Positions 1 through 8,465 of a DNA stretch of 64,000 nucleotides are shown here, piece after piece (the first letter of the stretch is position 1; each line of letters starts with the position of its first letter). The translations under genes and the position numbers were made by a program. Source of the stretch: a bacterium (GTDB lineage: Bacteria > BMS3Abin14); NCBI GenBank assembly GCA_020350725.1, contig CP070719.1, forward strand, positions 2,057,855 through 2,121,854, in the 5' to 3' direction. The notes beneath the pieces were generated by a model that made no database searches, was not told where the DNA came from, and saw nothing but the letters and a program-made list of their open reading frames with translations.

Positions 1-573
1 GGCGGCTGACAGGAGGCTTTCGAGGAGGCGGTCGACCCTCTCGACCTCCCTGAGGATGATCCCGCAGTGCTCCGCCAGCGGATGGTCGTCACCCAGCTCC
101 AGACGGAGGAGCTGGGCGGCCCCCTTTATGCCGCCGAGAGGATTCTTGATCTCATGGGCCATGCCGAGGTTGAGGGTCGCCAGAGTCGTAAGGTGATCGG
201 CCCTGCGGAACGAGCGGTCGATCTCCCTCAGCAACGTCTCGTCCCGAGCGAGAACGACCGCCCCCTGTGTGGTGCCGTCAGGCTCCTGGAGGATAGAGAC
301 GCTCAGGGAGAGGAAGAACTGCTCTCCGTCGGCGTTGGTCAGTTCAAAATCCCTCTGGGTCATGGATCGGCCCCCGCCAATGGCGGCGCGGATCAGATCC
401 GCCAGGTCCGGGTTGCGGGGAAAGATCTTCTCCACCTCCGTGCCGGCCATGGATCTCTCCGATCTGCCAAGGAGACGCTCTCCGGATGGGTTCAGCCTGA
501 CGAGACGGCAGTTGGCGTCGAACAGGAAGAGGCCTTCCGTCAGGCTGGGTATGAGGTGGGCTTCGACGGACAA
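1..573 (-). CDS. ntrB: NtrB-like PAS sensor histidine kinase (3' end outside window)
   Basis: The minus strand reads an open frame of 191 residues that runs off the window edge. Residues about 8-115 look like a PAS domain. Residues 136-154 are a histidine-kinase H-box with the phospho-acceptor His140 in MAHEIKNPLGGIKGAAQLL, which is very close to the NtrB signature. No membrane segment is visible, so a cytoplasmic sensor is likely; the ATPase domain lies outside. I chose the TTG start at 573 because GGAG lies 6 nt upstream; a GTG at 585 is the alternative. NtrB usually pairs with an NtrC sigma-54 activator, which would lie beyond the edge. Confidence 0.8.
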   Translation of the reverse strand, partial: MSVEAHLIPSLTEGLFLFDANCRLVRLNPSGERLLGRSERSMAGTEVEKIFPRNPDLADLIRAAIGGGRSMTQRDFELTNADGEQFFLSLSVSILQEPDGTTQGAVVLARDETLLREIDRSFRRADHLTTLATLNLGMAHEIKNPLGGIKGAAQLLRLELGDDHPLAEHCGIILREVERVDRLLESLLSAA

Positions 574-591
574 TGAGTGCTCCACGAAAAG

Positions 592-746
592 GTATTCAGA
601 ATTCAGTATTCAGGATTCAGTATGGGAATACCGATCGATTAACGATCATTCCGATGATTGGATCGGACTTTTATTATAACAGAGTCGAGGGAGAACTTGA
701 TTCCTTAAGAGTCAAAGCTGAATACCGACTACTGACTACTGAATAC
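592..746. repeat. Inverted heptamer-array element 1 (TTCAGTA word)
   Basis: The left arm (592-619) is four consecutive 7-mers of the type GTATTCA/GAATTCA. The right arm (719-746) is four 7-mers of the type TGAATAC/TGACTAC, the reverse complement of the left word. The core is about 100 bp. The right arm contains the stop codon of dus (736-738). The core carries an extended -10 promoter reading into the kinase gene. Confidence 0.8.
673..681 (-). promoter_or_regulatory. Extended -10 promoter for the kinase gene
   Basis: The minus strand reads TGTTATAAT, a perfect extended -10 element. It lies about 100 nt upstream of the kinase start. No good -35 is visible, which is usual for extended -10 promoters. 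It sits between the two arms of array element 1. Confidence 0.45.
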
Positions 747-1728
747 TCAAAGATTTACCTTCAAGTCCCAGAAACGCCTCAGCCATCTTCACGATCTCAC
801 CCGGATCGTCGATGCGGTTGACCTCCCGGCGGAAGGAGGATCCGTTGGGGTAGCCTTTTGTGTACCAGGCCAGATGCTTTCTCAACTGCCCCACGCTCCT
901 CCTGCCGGGGAAAGCCTCGAGGAGCAGAGAGATATGGATTGCCATGAGGTCCCTGCACCAGGCCGTGTCCACGGTCTCACCGGTCCACTCCAGATCAGAG
1001 CTGATCTGCCGAAAGATCCATGGCTTTCCCAGGGCGCCCCGGCCGATCATGACCGCGTCGCATCCGGTGATCCTGAACATCTCCTTCACTCCCCCGGCGT
1101 CGACGACGTCGCCGCTGCCCAGGACCGGGATGGTAAGGGATTCCTTCAGGTGGCCGATGCACTCCCAGCGGGCACGACCGGAAAATCCCTGGGTCCTGGT
1201 CCTGGGGTGAAGAGTAACCGCGGATGCCCCCTCATCCTGCAGGATTTTCCCCAGACGGATATAGTTCGACTCATCGTCAGTCCAGCCGAGGCGGATCTTG
1301 ACCGTCACCGGTACGGATATCGATCTGACGACACGGCTGACTATAGCGGAGGCTCTGTCCGGTTCCCTCATGAGCTGAACACCGCTGCCGCTCTTGAGCA
1401 CCTTCTTCACCGGACAGCCCATGTTAATGTCGATGATGTCCGCACCCCTGTCCTCGAGAAAGGCGGCCGCGAGTGCCATCTCCTCGGGGTCCCGTCCGAA
1501 GATCTGGGCCGCGACCGGATGCTCCTCCCGGGCGAAATCCGCCATTTCACGGGTCCTTCTGTCCCCGTGCTTCAAGGCTTTAGCGCTGATCATCTCCGTG
1601 GACGATGAACCCGCCCCCCCCAGGCGGCAGACCCGACGGAAAGGTCCGTTGGTGATGCCGGCCATAGGAGCGAGGATCAAGGGCGGAGAGACAACGACGG
1701 ACCCAATAATGAGTTTCTTCAGTTCCAC
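736..1728 (-). CDS. dusB: tRNA-dihydrouridine synthase (DusB type)
   Basis: FMN-dependent enzyme that reduces uridine to dihydrouridine in the tRNA D-loop. The 330-residue length fits the family. Visible signatures are the FMN-barrel start LAPMAGITNGPFR (about 20-32), the catalytic-Cys motif NMGCPVKKV, VTVKIRLGW, HPRTRTQGFSG and the phosphate-binding end GCDAVMIGRGALGKPW. The start is GTG with GGAGG about 10 nt upstream. The last residues (SIQ) and the stop codon are encoded by a heptamer array, so the original C-terminus may have ended slightly earlier. Confidence 0.93.
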   Translation of the reverse strand: MELKKLIIGSVVVSPPLILAPMAGITNGPFRRVCRLGGAGSSSTEMISAKALKHGDRRTREMADFAREEHPVAAQIFGRDPEEMALAAAFLEDRGADIIDINMGCPVKKVLKSGSGVQLMREPDRASAIVSRVVRSISVPVTVKIRLGWTDDESNYIRLGKILQDEGASAVTLHPRTRTQGFSGRARWECIGHLKESLTIPVLGSGDVVDAGGVKEMFRITGCDAVMIGRGALGKPWIFRQISSDLEWTGETVDTAWCRDLMAIHISLLLEAFPGRRSVGQLRKHLAWYTKGYPNGSSFRREVNRIDDPGEIVKMAEAFLGLEGKSLSIQ

Positions 1729-1757
1729 TTATTTATTTCCTCCGGGTCCGTCATCCG

Positions 1758-1854
1758 GGTGAAAGAGTGGGAGAGGAGGAGGAACAGTTTAGAGTAAAGG
1801 GCAAAAAGTATAGTGCTTTCCTCTCCCCCTTACCCCAATCTCCCCTTCACCCCC
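1758..1854. repeat. Inverted purine/pyrimidine array element 2
   Basis: On the plus strand a purine-rich arm (1758-1803, GGGAGAGG-type words) is followed about 12 bp later by a pyrimidine-rich arm (1815-1854, CTCCCCCTTACCCC-type words). They are roughly reverse complements with a 7-8 nt rhythm. The element fills most of the gap between the cytochrome gene and dus. Confidence 0.55.
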
Positions 1855-1856
1855 TC

Positions 1857-1890
1857 GTGTTCGGAACAGATGTTTGTCTATTCCGAACAC
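1857..1890 (-). other. Inverted repeat across the stop of the selenoprotein gene
   Basis: Perfect 10-nt arms GTGTTCGGAA and TTCCGAACAC are separated by 14 nt. One arm encodes the last residues before the stop at 1878-1880. No T-tract follows, so it is not a standard terminator. It may protect the mRNA 3' end or be part of array element 2. Confidence 0.5.
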
Positions 1891-3389
1891 ACCAGCCCCC
1901 GGTCCCGTAAAAAATCAAAATCGTCATCCTGTTCGGGGGTATGGCAGGTCCTGCACATAGTGGCCTTCGGGGTCCTGATCAGTCTGTAGAGCTTCGGTGA
2001 CGAGGCGTGCAGGGAGGCCATTCCATGGCAGGCTTCGCATTGAACCCCCAGCAGGTCCTCCCTGGGCAGGGCCGGAGAGTAGCCGGTCGGCTGCAGATAG
2101 CCGGTGACGTGGCAGGGAAGGCAATCAGGGTCAGCATCGGCTTCCAGGGGGCGAAGGGATTCAATGGCTGTGGCATGATCCGTTCCCTTCCAGAACTCCA
2201 CTCGGCCGCGGTGGCAGTCGATGCAGGTGTCGGTACCGATGTACCTGTCGCGACCGGCATCCGTCACCTCCTCGTACACTTTTCCGACGGCCTCCTCCTT
2301 GAGGGAGAGCCTGTACTCACGGATCATGCCGGCAATCTCCGGATCATCGGGGAAGGATGACGTGAGGGAGATCATGTCTCCCTCATACCGTGTCTTGGAA
2401 AGAAGTTCCTCCAGCTCCCTCTCCAGCTCTTCGTCCCCTCCGCCTCCCCTCTGCAGCCTGCGCCCTTCGATCTGCCTTTTCAGGTAATCGATCCTTCTCC
2501 CGATGGCCCACCCGTCGTGGCCTGGCCCGAGGTCCAGGAGCAGACTCCCGACAGCCCGGCCCTGGAAGTAGCCGGATGTGACGAGAGTGGCGCCGACCTC
2601 CTGGGGGCTCTTCAGCCACGTCTTGGACCTCCCTCCGATGATGACGTCGACACCGCCGCCGACCTCAGCCAGCAGCCTGTCCTGCCGATAGCCGATGTGG
2701 GTCAGGGCGATCACGAGGTCGCATCGTTTTCTCAGGTCGGGGACGATCTCGGAGGCGGCTTTCAGAGGGTCGTCCACCCAAAGCCCCGGAGCCCTTTTCT
2801 CCATGAGGGATATGTCAACCTCCCTCGAGGTCAGACCGAAGATCCCGACCCGGGTCCCTCCTGCCGCTATGATAACGGAGGGTGTGAAGGCGGGCGAGCC
2901 ATCGGCTTTCCTTATGTTGGCCGAGAGAAAGTGGATGTCCGTGGATTGGACCAGCTCGGCCAGGTTGTCCCTGCCGAGATAGAGGTCGAACTCGCCGATG
3001 GCGGCTGCCTGATAGCCCATCCGCTCCATTGCGCGGAGCACCAGACGTGCTTTTCTCATCGTCTGAGTCAGGCCGGCCTCCGTGGGGGGGGTTTCGGAGA
3101 AGAGGTTCCCCGAGTCGAGGATGAGGGTGGGGATCCCGTCTGCGATCTCTCTTTGGATGAATGTGGCGCGGCGGGGCAGACCCCCCACCTGGGCTGTCTT
3201 TCAGCCGCACGGGTCCAGGGCACCGCCCGCATCACCGGTGAAGAGAATCCTCACCGGTCCCACAGCAGTCCGATCCTTCGCCGTACAGCTCCACTGCGAT
3301 ACGGCGAGACCGAGGGCGATGGCGACGGTGAGGACCAGGTGAAAATGGAACCGGGACGGCAGTCTGTCGGCAATGTTCGGACGTGACAT
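1878..3389 (-). CDS. Putative selenoprotein: metallophosphoesterase-like domain with C-terminal tetrahaem cytochrome c
   Basis: The frame is open from ATG 3389 to TAG 1878 except for one TGA at 3201-3203, giving 503 residues if the TGA is read as Sec63. An N-terminal hydrophobic segment (about 15-35) ends in Cys, so the protein is exported and possibly a lipoprotein. Residues about 54-330 resemble UshA/5'-nucleotidase-type proteins. The motif DPCG-Sec followed by GGLPRRAT matches the PCGC...GGL(A/P)RRA pattern I know from cytochrome-linked members, so UGA sits where they carry Cys. Four haem motifs follow: CIDCH (389), CLPCH (423), CEACH (451), CRTCH (479). The canonical GNHE metal motif is degenerate (GEFD). 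GGAGG lies inside the end of the upstream gene, implying coupling. Function is unknown; an exported redox role is inferred. Confidence 0.8.
3170..3203 (-). promoter_or_regulatory. Bacterial SECIS element after in-frame UGA
   Basis: After the UGA (3201-3203) come 18 nt and then GGUCUG (3177-3182) as the apical loop of a 7-bp stem: GGUGGGG (3183-3189) with CCCCGCC (3170-3176), including one U-G pair. As I recall it, E. coli fdhF has the same 18-nt spacing and the same GGUC loop recognised by SelB. No other stop interrupts the frame. Confidence 0.8.
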
Positions 3390-3394
3390 CCCGG

Positions 3395-4588
3395 TCAGAA
3401 CCCTCCTAGTACCTGTCGAATCCCGGGCAACTGTTCCGGGGTGGGAGGGGGAACGAAGGCAATGGACCAGCCCCTGTCCCACAAACTCGTCAGGGCGTTC
3501 ATCAACTCTCCCGGAGGAACGGGCTGGCCGGTCCTCCAGTCCTGCGTCTGGAATTTTAGAATAATCCGGGTCCTGTGTTCAAGGTGGCCTTCTGCAGCAG
3601 CCAGGGACCTCTCCAGGAGGGCGAGGACCCCGGGAAGCCCCAGGCCGAGTTCCTCCTGGATCTGTCGATGGTAGAGCATGACGGCGGTGTAGGTGGGTCC
3701 GTCCCTGAGAGCGGACTTGAGGTCATGGGCAAGCCAGAGCCTTCCGTTCTCCGGATCGGTTATGGTCTCGTAGGTCAGGTTGATGGCCACCTTTATGTCG
3801 CGATTAGCGGCGGTAGCCGACTCTTCCAGCTTCCTGGCGAGGGCCAGGATCCTCTTTGTCTTCCACCCGATCCACGGTTGGAATCGGCGATCGGCCCTGA
3901 GATATCTTCGACCGTCCTCCCCTCGAACCGACCTCAGGTGGCGGTAGGGAAGGGATGTCTCGCCCGTCTCCTTCCGGTAGCGATCCAGGTTCGTCACCGA
4001 GAAACCTTCCGTCATCCTCGAGGCCAGATCGTCCTGAAGCAGGATCCCGTCGACACCGGTAGCTGCCAGGTCCATGAAAAGTCCCTGGAGATATGGTTCC
4101 ACAGCGGCGTTCAGGATGTCCAGGTCGGAGTTCGTCCGCAGGGTGCGGTCCTCCGGGTCAAAGAGGACATCCCGGGGGATGGACGGGTTTCCGAAGCGGG
4201 CTTTCCTGGTGACCATCCAGGCGTACACCTTCATGCCCTCCTCCCTGCAGACGGCAGCGAAGGGGGAGATGATGTCCTGAATGACCGGGGCGCGCTCGGT
4301 TGGAAAATAGACTCCCTGGGCGCCGGAGGGCACAGGACCGGCCGGAAGGTGGGGTCGGTCGCCGGGAAGGTGGAAGGACCGGACAATGACCGTGTCGAAC
4401 CCGGCTCTTCGATAAAGCCGCAGGCGGGACCGGATCGATGGTATGTCCTTCTCTTCGATAACAAGAACCTGGACGGCCCTGACCCTTGACGGGTCCTCGG
4501 CGGGCGGGGCTGAGAGAGCGGGAGCTGTCCACAGGGTCAGGGTGGCCAGGAGGAAAACAGCCGTCCGAACCCTATCCGAAGGCTGCAT
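3395..4588 (-). CDS. Secreted glycoside-hydrolase-like protein (PgaB C-terminal domain type)
   Basis: 397 residues with a signal peptide (about 8-26, ending ALSA). The body looks like the barrel domain of PgaB, the poly-N-acetylglucosamine hydrolase/deacetylase. Supporting motifs are YRRAGFDTVIVRSFH, GMKVYAWM and TGVDGILLQDDL, whose acidic pair matches the conserved catalytic region of that family. The N-terminal deacetylase domain of PgaB is absent. The gene overlaps the end of radA by 17 nt and its last codons supply the SD of the selenoprotein gene. A general exported polysaccharide hydrolase is equally possible. Confidence 0.65.
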   Translation of the reverse strand: MQPSDRVRTAVFLLATLTLWTAPALSAPPAEDPSRVRAVQVLVIEEKDIPSIRSRLRLYRRAGFDTVIVRSFHLPGDRPHLPAGPVPSGAQGVYFPTERAPVIQDIISPFAAVCREEGMKVYAWMVTRKARFGNPSIPRDVLFDPEDRTLRTNSDLDILNAAVEPYLQGLFMDLAATGVDGILLQDDLASRMTEGFSVTNLDRYRKETGETSLPYRHLRSVRGEDGRRYLRADRRFQPWIGWKTKRILALARKLEESATAANRDIKVAINLTYETITDPENGRLWLAHDLKSALRDGPTYTAVMLYHRQIQEELGLGLPGVLALLERSLAAAEGHLEHRTRIILKFQTQDWRTGQPVPPGELMNALTSLWDRGWSIAFVPPPTPEQLPGIRQVLGGF

Positions 4589-5924
4589 TCAGGGCGTCCT
4601 CGAGCGTTTTCACCGGGATGGTCTCAAGACCTTTGACCTGCGGCGTCTTTTTTCCCGGAACCAGGGGGACGATCGCTCGGGTCAGCCCCATTCTGGCCGC
4701 CTCCCTGAGGCGACCAGCCATGTGCGGCACCATGCGTATCTCGCCCGAAAGTCCGAGTTCCCCGCAGAAACCGGTTTTCGGCCGAACCGGTATCTCTCTA
4801 ATACTGGATGCCAGGGCCACGGCGATGCCCAGATCCGTGGCCGGCTCAGTGAGCCTCAGGCCTCCCGCCACGTTGACGAAGACATCCATGGAAGCCGTCG
4901 GGATCCCCGCTCTTCGGTCGAGAACAGCGAGGATGAGAAGAACCCTTGACAGGTCGGAGCCCGACACGGTGCGCCTGGGGTTGGGAAAGGCTGTGGAGGA
5001 AGCCAGGGCCTGAACTTCGACCAGAAGGGGTCTGGTCCCCTCCATGACCATGACCGATGCCGATCCCGGAGCGGGTCTCTCCAGGGGCGGCAGAAAGTGG
5101 CGGGAAGGGTCTGAAACCTCGACCAATCCCTGCTCGGTCATCTCGAGGAGGGCGATCTCATTCGTGGAACCGTAGCGGTTTTTCACAGCCCTGAGGATCC
5201 TGTGCGAGTAGGAGTTCTCACCCTCGAAGTAGAGAACGGTGTCCACAAGGTGCTCGAGGGCCCGGGGTCCCGCCAGGGAACCCTCCTTTGTCACGTGGCC
5301 GATGAGCCAGACCGAGACATCCTGCTCCTTGGCCAGGGCCGACGCCTCGGTGGCGATCTGACGGACCTGGCCGATGCTTCCGGAGGATCCGGAAAATTCA
5401 GGGTGATAGAGGGTTTGAACGGAATCCAGGACCAGGGCGGCCGGTTTGACCGAGGTCACGACATCCTTGATGCCGGAGAAATCGGTCTCAGCCAGAACCA
5501 TGAGACCGTCGGAGGTGGAACCGACCCTCTGGGCGCGGGCCTTTATCTGTTTCAGGGACTCCTCCGCCGTGACGTAAAGGGCTTTCCTGCCCTCCCGAGA
5601 GAGACCCGCAACCACCTGGAGGAGCAGGGTCGATTTTCCCACTCCCGGATCACCACCGATGAGAATGACTGAACCCGGCACCATACCGCCGCCCAAAACG
5701 CGGTCCAGCTCCGGATAACCCGTGCCGAGGCGGTGGGACGAATCGTCGGGGACCTCTGCCAGGGCCAGGGGTTGGGGGGTGGACCGGCCTTTCCCGGCGG
5801 CCGATGTCGTGCGGAGTTCCTCGATGACGGAACCCCACGTCCCGCAGTCGGGGCATCTCCCCATCCACTTCGGCGAAGCCGCCCCGCACTCCTGGCAGAT
5901 GAAAGCGGTCGTCCTGCGGGCCAT
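4572..5924 (-). CDS. radA: DNA repair protein RadA (Sms)
   Basis: RecA-related ATPase that promotes branch migration during recombinational repair. The 450 residues show the full family layout. An N-terminal zinc finger has C10/C13/C24/C27, the Walker A is GGDPGVGKST near residue 92, and the RadA-specific KNRYGSTNE motif is present. A C-terminal Lon-like domain contains GELGLSGEIR. The gene follows the mce gene by 5 nt. Confidence 0.97.
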   Translation of the reverse strand: MARRTTAFICQECGAASPKWMGRCPDCGTWGSVIEELRTTSAAGKGRSTPQPLALAEVPDDSSHRLGTGYPELDRVLGGGMVPGSVILIGGDPGVGKSTLLLQVVAGLSREGRKALYVTAEESLKQIKARAQRVGSTSDGLMVLAETDFSGIKDVVTSVKPAALVLDSVQTLYHPEFSGSSGSIGQVRQIATEASALAKEQDVSVWLIGHVTKEGSLAGPRALEHLVDTVLYFEGENSYSHRILRAVKNRYGSTNEIALLEMTEQGLVEVSDPSRHFLPPLERPAPGSASVMVMEGTRPLLVEVQALASSTAFPNPRRTVSGSDLSRVLLILAVLDRRAGIPTASMDVFVNVAGGLRLTEPATDLGIAVALASSIREIPVRPKTGFCGELGLSGEIRMVPHMAGRLREAARMGLTRAIVPLVPGKKTPQVKGLETIPVKTLEDALNAAFG

Positions 5925-5929
5925 CGAGA

Positions 5930-7453
5930 TCAGGGGAGGCCGCTGCCGGCCAGGAGGTATTTAAGGTCGTCGTCCACGAAGGAGATGCCGAAGCCGATCA
6001 AGAGGTTGGGATCCTGACTTTGATGGATGATATCGTCGACGCCGAGGTCGATGTGGAAGAAGTTCCAGAAACGGTAGGACATGGTCAGGGTCAGGCGGGG
6101 ATTCTCGTCCCGGTCGAGGTCGAAAGCGTCGAATGAGAAGACCAGATCGTCGTCGAGGTTGTACCGGTCGAGCCCTAACCCGAAGCTGGACTCGATGTAT
6201 CCGATGCGAAAGACGGTGTCATAATAACGCTTGCCGAGCTCGAGGGAGAACTTGAGGTCATCTTTGGTCCTGAGCTGTTCTGTCTCCGTGATGGTCGTCG
6301 TCGGCCCCGGGAAGGTGGTGGTCACAGTCGATGTGTTGGTCCAGGTCCTTTCACCCTCGGAATCGTCCACGACCTCCAGGCGGTAGAATTTGTGGGGATT
6401 GGGATAGAAATCGAGGGTCAGGTATCCCTTTGTTCCACTGACTTCGGTGAGATACGCTCCATGCAGGTCCACGTTGATCTTCAGTTCATCGGCCTTTTTG
6501 GCCGATTTCTGCATGATCCTCAGGGTGTCATTGAGATTCTCGTAGGTCTCGTCCTCGTTGATGAGCTTTCCCACGGTCCCTTCTCCGTCCTCGATCCGTT
6601 TGGCGACGGTCCTGATGGAGTTGAGGGTTTCCTCCAGGGTCTCGGCATCCCTCTGGATCTGCTCGATGGTCTTCCTCACCCCCTCCCGGTTTTCGGTGAT
6701 GACGCCGGACACCTGATCGGCGGCGACCTCGAGCTTTTCGGCGAGGCGGGGGACGTTGTCCCTCATGCTCGCCGTGACTTCCCTGATATTTGACAGGGAC
6801 GCCCGGATGTCATCCCCTCCCTCATCGGCCATGTCACCCAGTTGGGCGGTGAGCCTGTCCAGACTGGTCAATATGTTGTCCACCTTTTCCCGGTTGTCGA
6901 CCACCATGCGGCTGAGATTGGAGGACAGTTCCTTTGTGTTTGACAGGATCTCGGAGAGAGAGTGCTCCCCCTCGGGCGTCCCGATGACCTTTCTCAGGCT
7001 GGAAAGGATCGTCGACAGGTCCTTCCCGGCGGTTTCCAATGACTCGAGGAGGCTGTCGAGATCGGGCCCCGGCCTCGTGTCGGTTATGGTCTCCCCGCGG
7101 CCATAGTATTTCTCGGCGGTGCCGGGGGTTATCTCCACGTACTTGTCGCCCAATATACCCTGGGTCCTGATGGACAGGGAGGCATCGCGGTCGATACTGC
7201 GGCCCTCCTCGATGAGCAGGATCACCTTCGCGTGTCGGTCGATGACCTCGATGTCCCTGACCCGACCGATGGTAACGCCCACCATGCGCACGGGGGCGTT
7301 CTCCTCCAGACCGCTGACGTTTTTGAAGACAGCCTGGAGTTCGTAACCACGCTTCTCCCCGAGGTGGGTCACCTGCATGGTGCCGTACATGAAGACGAGG
7401 ATGCCCGCGAGGACCACCGCTCCGACACGTGCTTCTGTCCCGAATTTGGACAT
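5930..7453 (-). CDS. MCE-family lipid-transport protein (MlaD-like) with long C-terminal domain
   Basis: Substrate-binding subunit of a Mla-type ABC system moving phospholipids between inner and outer membranes. An N-terminal membrane anchor (about 9-27) is followed by the MCE domain (about 38-120, with VRMVGVTIGRV and ILGDKYVEITPG). A long helical/coiled-coil stretch spans about 130-330. The last about 170 residues alternate hydrophobic and polar residues with aromatic ends (ELGKRYYDTVFRIGYIE, LTLTMSYRFWNFFHIDLG), which looks beta-rich and outer-membrane-like. MlaD of E. coli is only about 180 residues. A good SD (GGAGAG) precedes the ATG. mlaE and mlaF are upstream. Confidence 0.85.
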   Translation of the reverse strand: MSKFGTEARVGAVVLAGILVFMYGTMQVTHLGEKRGYELQAVFKNVSGLEENAPVRMVGVTIGRVRDIEVIDRHAKVILLIEEGRSIDRDASLSIRTQGILGDKYVEITPGTAEKYYGRGETITDTRPGPDLDSLLESLETAGKDLSTILSSLRKVIGTPEGEHSLSEILSNTKELSSNLSRMVVDNREKVDNILTSLDRLTAQLGDMADEGGDDIRASLSNIREVTASMRDNVPRLAEKLEVAADQVSGVITENREGVRKTIEQIQRDAETLEETLNSIRTVAKRIEDGEGTVGKLINEDETYENLNDTLRIMQKSAKKADELKINVDLHGAYLTEVSGTKGYLTLDFYPNPHKFYRLEVVDDSEGERTWTNTSTVTTTFPGPTTTITETEQLRTKDDLKFSLELGKRYYDTVFRIGYIESSFGLGLDRYNLDDDLVFSFDAFDLDRDENPRLTLTMSYRFWNFFHIDLGVDDIIHQSQDPNLLIGFGISFVDDDLKYLLAGSGLP

Positions 7454-7596
7454 GAACTCTCCAGTGATATACTCATATCCGGGAGCCGGGGGAAAAGACT
7501 GCCTCTTCAGGGAGTTGGATCCGCCCGGCTCGCAGGTTACCGCTGATAGGTTACATTCTCATAATGTTACCAGATTTATCCGGGCTTCTGAAATCT

Positions 7597-7680
7597 CTAT
7601 TCACCGGTTTTCAATCCCCCATCTCTGATCTCTGATATCCAATTTCCAATACCTGATTCCCGGTCTCGAATGGCCGCTTC
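7597..7680. repeat. Single heptamer array 3
   Basis: The plus strand shows words such as ATCTCTG, ATATCCA, ATTTCCA and ATACCTG in 7-nt phase, immediately downstream of the mlaF stop. I see no clear inverted partner before the mce start. It forms part of a 240-bp mlaF-mce gap. Confidence 0.55.
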
Positions 7681-7694
7681 CCGGCCTCGTCTTC

Positions 7695-8465
7695 CTACTC
7701 GCCCAATTCATCGGTGATCGGACCCTGCGCCTGCCCATGTATGAACTGCTGCACGTAAGGGTTGTCACTGCTTCGGATCTCGTCGGGAGTCCCGTCGGCG
7801 ATGATCTTACCGCGGTAGAGCATGGCGATCCGGTCGGCGATCTTGTAGGCGCTGACCATGTCGTGGGTGATCGTGATGGAGGCGACATGCAGTTCCTCCC
7901 GGAGGCTGATAATGAGATCGTTGATGGCGTCGGCTCTTATGGGATCTAAACCGGTGGTGGGCTCATCGTAAAAGATGATCTCGGGTTCTACGGCGATGGC
8001 CCTGGCCAGGCCCACCCGTTTGCGCATACCACCGGAGAGCTCAGACGGCATGAGGTCGAGGATCCCGGGAAGGCCTACCATGCGGAGTTTTTCCTCGGAG
8101 AGATGCCTGATCTCCCTCTCGCTGAGGCGGGAATGCTGTATGTAGGAAAAACCGACATTTTCCCAGACCGCCAGGGAATCAAAAAGGGCGGCATACTGGA
8201 AGAGCATGCCGAACTTCCTCCTCACGTTGTCCATTTCGCCAGGGTTGAGCCCGGTGATGGACTTGCCGTCGATCTCGATTGTTCCCCCATCGGGTGTCAG
8301 AATGCCGATGATGCACTTGATCAGGACGCTCTTTCCGACACCGCTTCCTCCGATCACGACAACGCTCTCCCCGGGCCACAGGTCGAGATTGACGCCGTCG
8401 AGGACGACTTTGTCACCGAAGGACTTGCTCAGGTCCCGGACCCTGATCTTGGGAAGGCCGTCCAT
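7695..8465 (-). CDS. mlaF: Mla-type ABC transporter ATP-binding protein
   Basis: 256 residues. ATPase that energises phospholipid transport with the MlaE permease. Walker A is GGSGVGKSV, the ABC signature is LSGGMRKRVGLARA, and Walker B with the catalytic Glu is IIFYDEPTTGLDP. The GGMRKR form of the signature is typical of MlaF. I chose ATG 8465 because it overlaps the mlaE stop by one base (TGATG). The open frame extends far upstream but lies inside mlaE there. Confidence 0.93.
   Translation of the reverse strand: MDGLPKIRVRDLSKSFGDKVVLDGVNLDLWPGESVVVIGGSGVGKSVLIKCIIGILTPDGGTIEIDGKSITGLNPGEMDNVRRKFGMLFQYAALFDSLAVWENVGFSYIQHSRLSEREIRHLSEEKLRMVGLPGILDLMPSELSGGMRKRVGLARAIAVEPEIIFYDEPTTGLDPIRADAINDLIISLREELHVASITITHDMVSAYKIADRIAMLYRGKIIADGTPDEIRSSDNPYVQQFIHGQAQGPITDELGE

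Noticed and set aside
3189-3203. Frameshift or pseudogene split of the metallophosphoesterase gene
   Set aside because: Both halves are in the same frame with a single TGA. A SECIS-like hairpin follows at the right distance and selC is present, so recoding is the better reading.
2517-3386. Plus-strand 289-codon open frame
   Set aside because: It is antisense to the selenoprotein gene, has no domain and lacks a convincing start signal.
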